Assembly: GCA_902490095.1 (NCBI GenBank)
Contig: CABUCQ010000122.1
Location: forward strand, 1 to 6,254
DNA length: 6,254 nt
Direction of reading: 5' to 3'
Origin: an uncultured Collinsella sp.
GTDB taxonomy: Bacteria; Actinomycetota; Coriobacteriia; Coriobacteriales; Coriobacteriaceae
The notes beneath the pieces are model-generated. The model did not search any database and was not told the origin of the DNA. It saw only the letters and a program-made list of their open reading frames with translations. The translations under genes and the position numbers were made by a program. Every line of letters starts with the position of its first letter. The stretch's first letter is position 1. Of this stretch, positions 5,521 through 6,254 are shown piece by piece.

Positions 5521-6254
5521 TTACCAGCTCAGCAGCTCGTAGCCGTCCTCGGTCACCACGAGCTGTACCTCGCACTGGGCCGAATCGCTGCCGTCCTTGG
5601 TGCGCACGCACCAACCGTCGCCCTTGCTGATCTTGATGTCGGGCACTCCGGCATTGACCATAGGCTCGATGGTAAAGACCATGCCCGGAGCCATGATGGT
5701 GTCCACATCGGGTGCCTCGGTGGTAAAGCCCACAAACGGGTCCTCGTGAAACTCCTTACCGATGCCGTGTCCGCCGTACTCGCGCACCACGCTAAAACCG
5801 GCGTCCTCGACCGTCTTTTGCACGGCTTCGGCCATCACGGACAGCGGCAGCCATGGCTTGACGGCTGCCAGACCCGCCTCCACGCTGGCGCGGGTGACGT
5901 CGACCAGGCGCTGGCGGTCGGCCGAGACCTCGCCGATGCAGAACATGCGGCTCGAGTCGCTAAAGTAGCCGTCTAGGATCGTGGAGCAGTCCACGTTGAT
6001 GATGTCGCCCTCGTGCAGCACGTCCGTATCGCAGGGGATACCGTGGCAGACCACATCGTTGATCGAGGTGCACACGCTTTTGGGGTAGCCCTCGTAGTTG
6101 AGATCGGCCGGCGTGCCACCGTGTTCGACGGTGTAGTCGTAGATCATCTGGTCAATCTGGTTGGTGGTCATGCCCGCGGCGATGTGCTCGCCTACGTAGT
6201 CGAGCACGCCCACGTTGATGGCGGCGGAGCGCTTGATGCCCTCGATATCGGCGG
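5521..6254 (-). CDS. map: Type I methionine aminopeptidase, N-terminus beyond the window
   Basis: Removes the initiator Met from new proteins using a di-metal centre in the cytoplasm. Counting from the codon at 6213-6211 as 1, the ligands and catalytic residues are His57 (CHGIP), Asp75 (NVDCS), Asp86 (FSDSSR), His149 (GGHGIG), His156 (FHEDP), Glu183 (TIEP) and Glu215 (AQCE). Spacings match E. coli MetAP closely (18, 11, 63 and 7 residues between the first five). The frame stays open to the right edge and reads ADIEGIKRSAAINVG before residue 2, matching the family's first helix. The GTG at 6213 is therefore internal, and roughly the first ten residues are missing. A longer N-terminal extension, such as a SEC-C motif, cannot be excluded. 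One oddity is AQCEVQ where AQ(F/Y)EHT is usual, so the residue after the last metal Glu is not His. Confidence 0.95.
   Translation of the reverse strand, partial: ADIEGIKRSAAINVGVLDYVGEHIAAGMTTNQIDQMIYDYTVEHGGTPADLNYEGYPKSVCTSINDVVCHGIPCDTDVLHEGDIINVDCSTILDGYFSDSSRMFCIGEVSADRQRLVDVTRASVEAGLAAVKPWLPLSVMAEAVQKTVEDAGFSVVREYGGHGIGKEFHEDPFVGFTTEAPDVDTIMAPGMVFTIEPMVNAGVPDIKISKGDGWCVRTKDGSDSAQCEVQLVVTEDGYELLSW

Overview
The window reads as an accessory-poor stretch of a high-GC Gram-positive chromosome. My best guess is a gut Coriobacteriia member such as Collinsella. This rests on the high GC content, good Shine-Dalgarno sites, one GTG start, a phosphofructokinase of the GGNGS/PKTIDND type, and a bile-salt-hydrolase/acid-ceramidase-like amidase. 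It is inference, not proof. There are five protein genes, four on the minus strand and one on the plus strand. I see no tRNA, rRNA, CRISPR array, transposase gene or prophage gene.

Layout. Bases 1-344 are non-coding and dominated by inverted repeats, the most striking being a 185-bp in-register palindrome (169-353) that runs into the last codons of pfkA. Next come pfkA (6-phosphofructokinase, minus, 345-1424), preceded by an extended -10 promoter and a 33-bp palindrome, and a membrane-anchored linear amide C-N hydrolase (minus, 1565-2650). An M18 metallo-aminopeptidase (plus, 2812-4197) is divergent from the hydrolase. A D-2-hydroxyacid dehydrogenase (minus, GTG start, 4455-5390) converges on the aminopeptidase, with a strong bidirectional terminator (4341-4381) between them. 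A type I methionine aminopeptidase (minus, 5521 to the right edge, N-terminus cut off) ends in its own terminator.

How the genes work together. They look like independent housekeeping or peripheral metabolic units rather than one operon: glycolysis (pfkA), amide hydrolysis at the cell surface, peptide turnover (M18), 2-oxoacid reduction (dehydrogenase) and N-terminal Met removal (map). Terminators and promoters separate most of them.

The non-coding DNA is the most interesting part. Two near-identical 34-bp REP-like units, each a hairpin around GGGACAGG, bracket the dehydrogenase gene in direct orientation. One starts 3 bp after the M18 stop codon. The other abuts a promoter and should form the 5' leader of the dehydrogenase mRNA. 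The palindrome after pfkA has three paired blocks on a single symmetry axis, separated by two symmetric 15/15-nt unpaired spacers, and its three helix substitutions keep G-U pairing only on the plus-strand RNA. I found no convincing novel multi-gene system.
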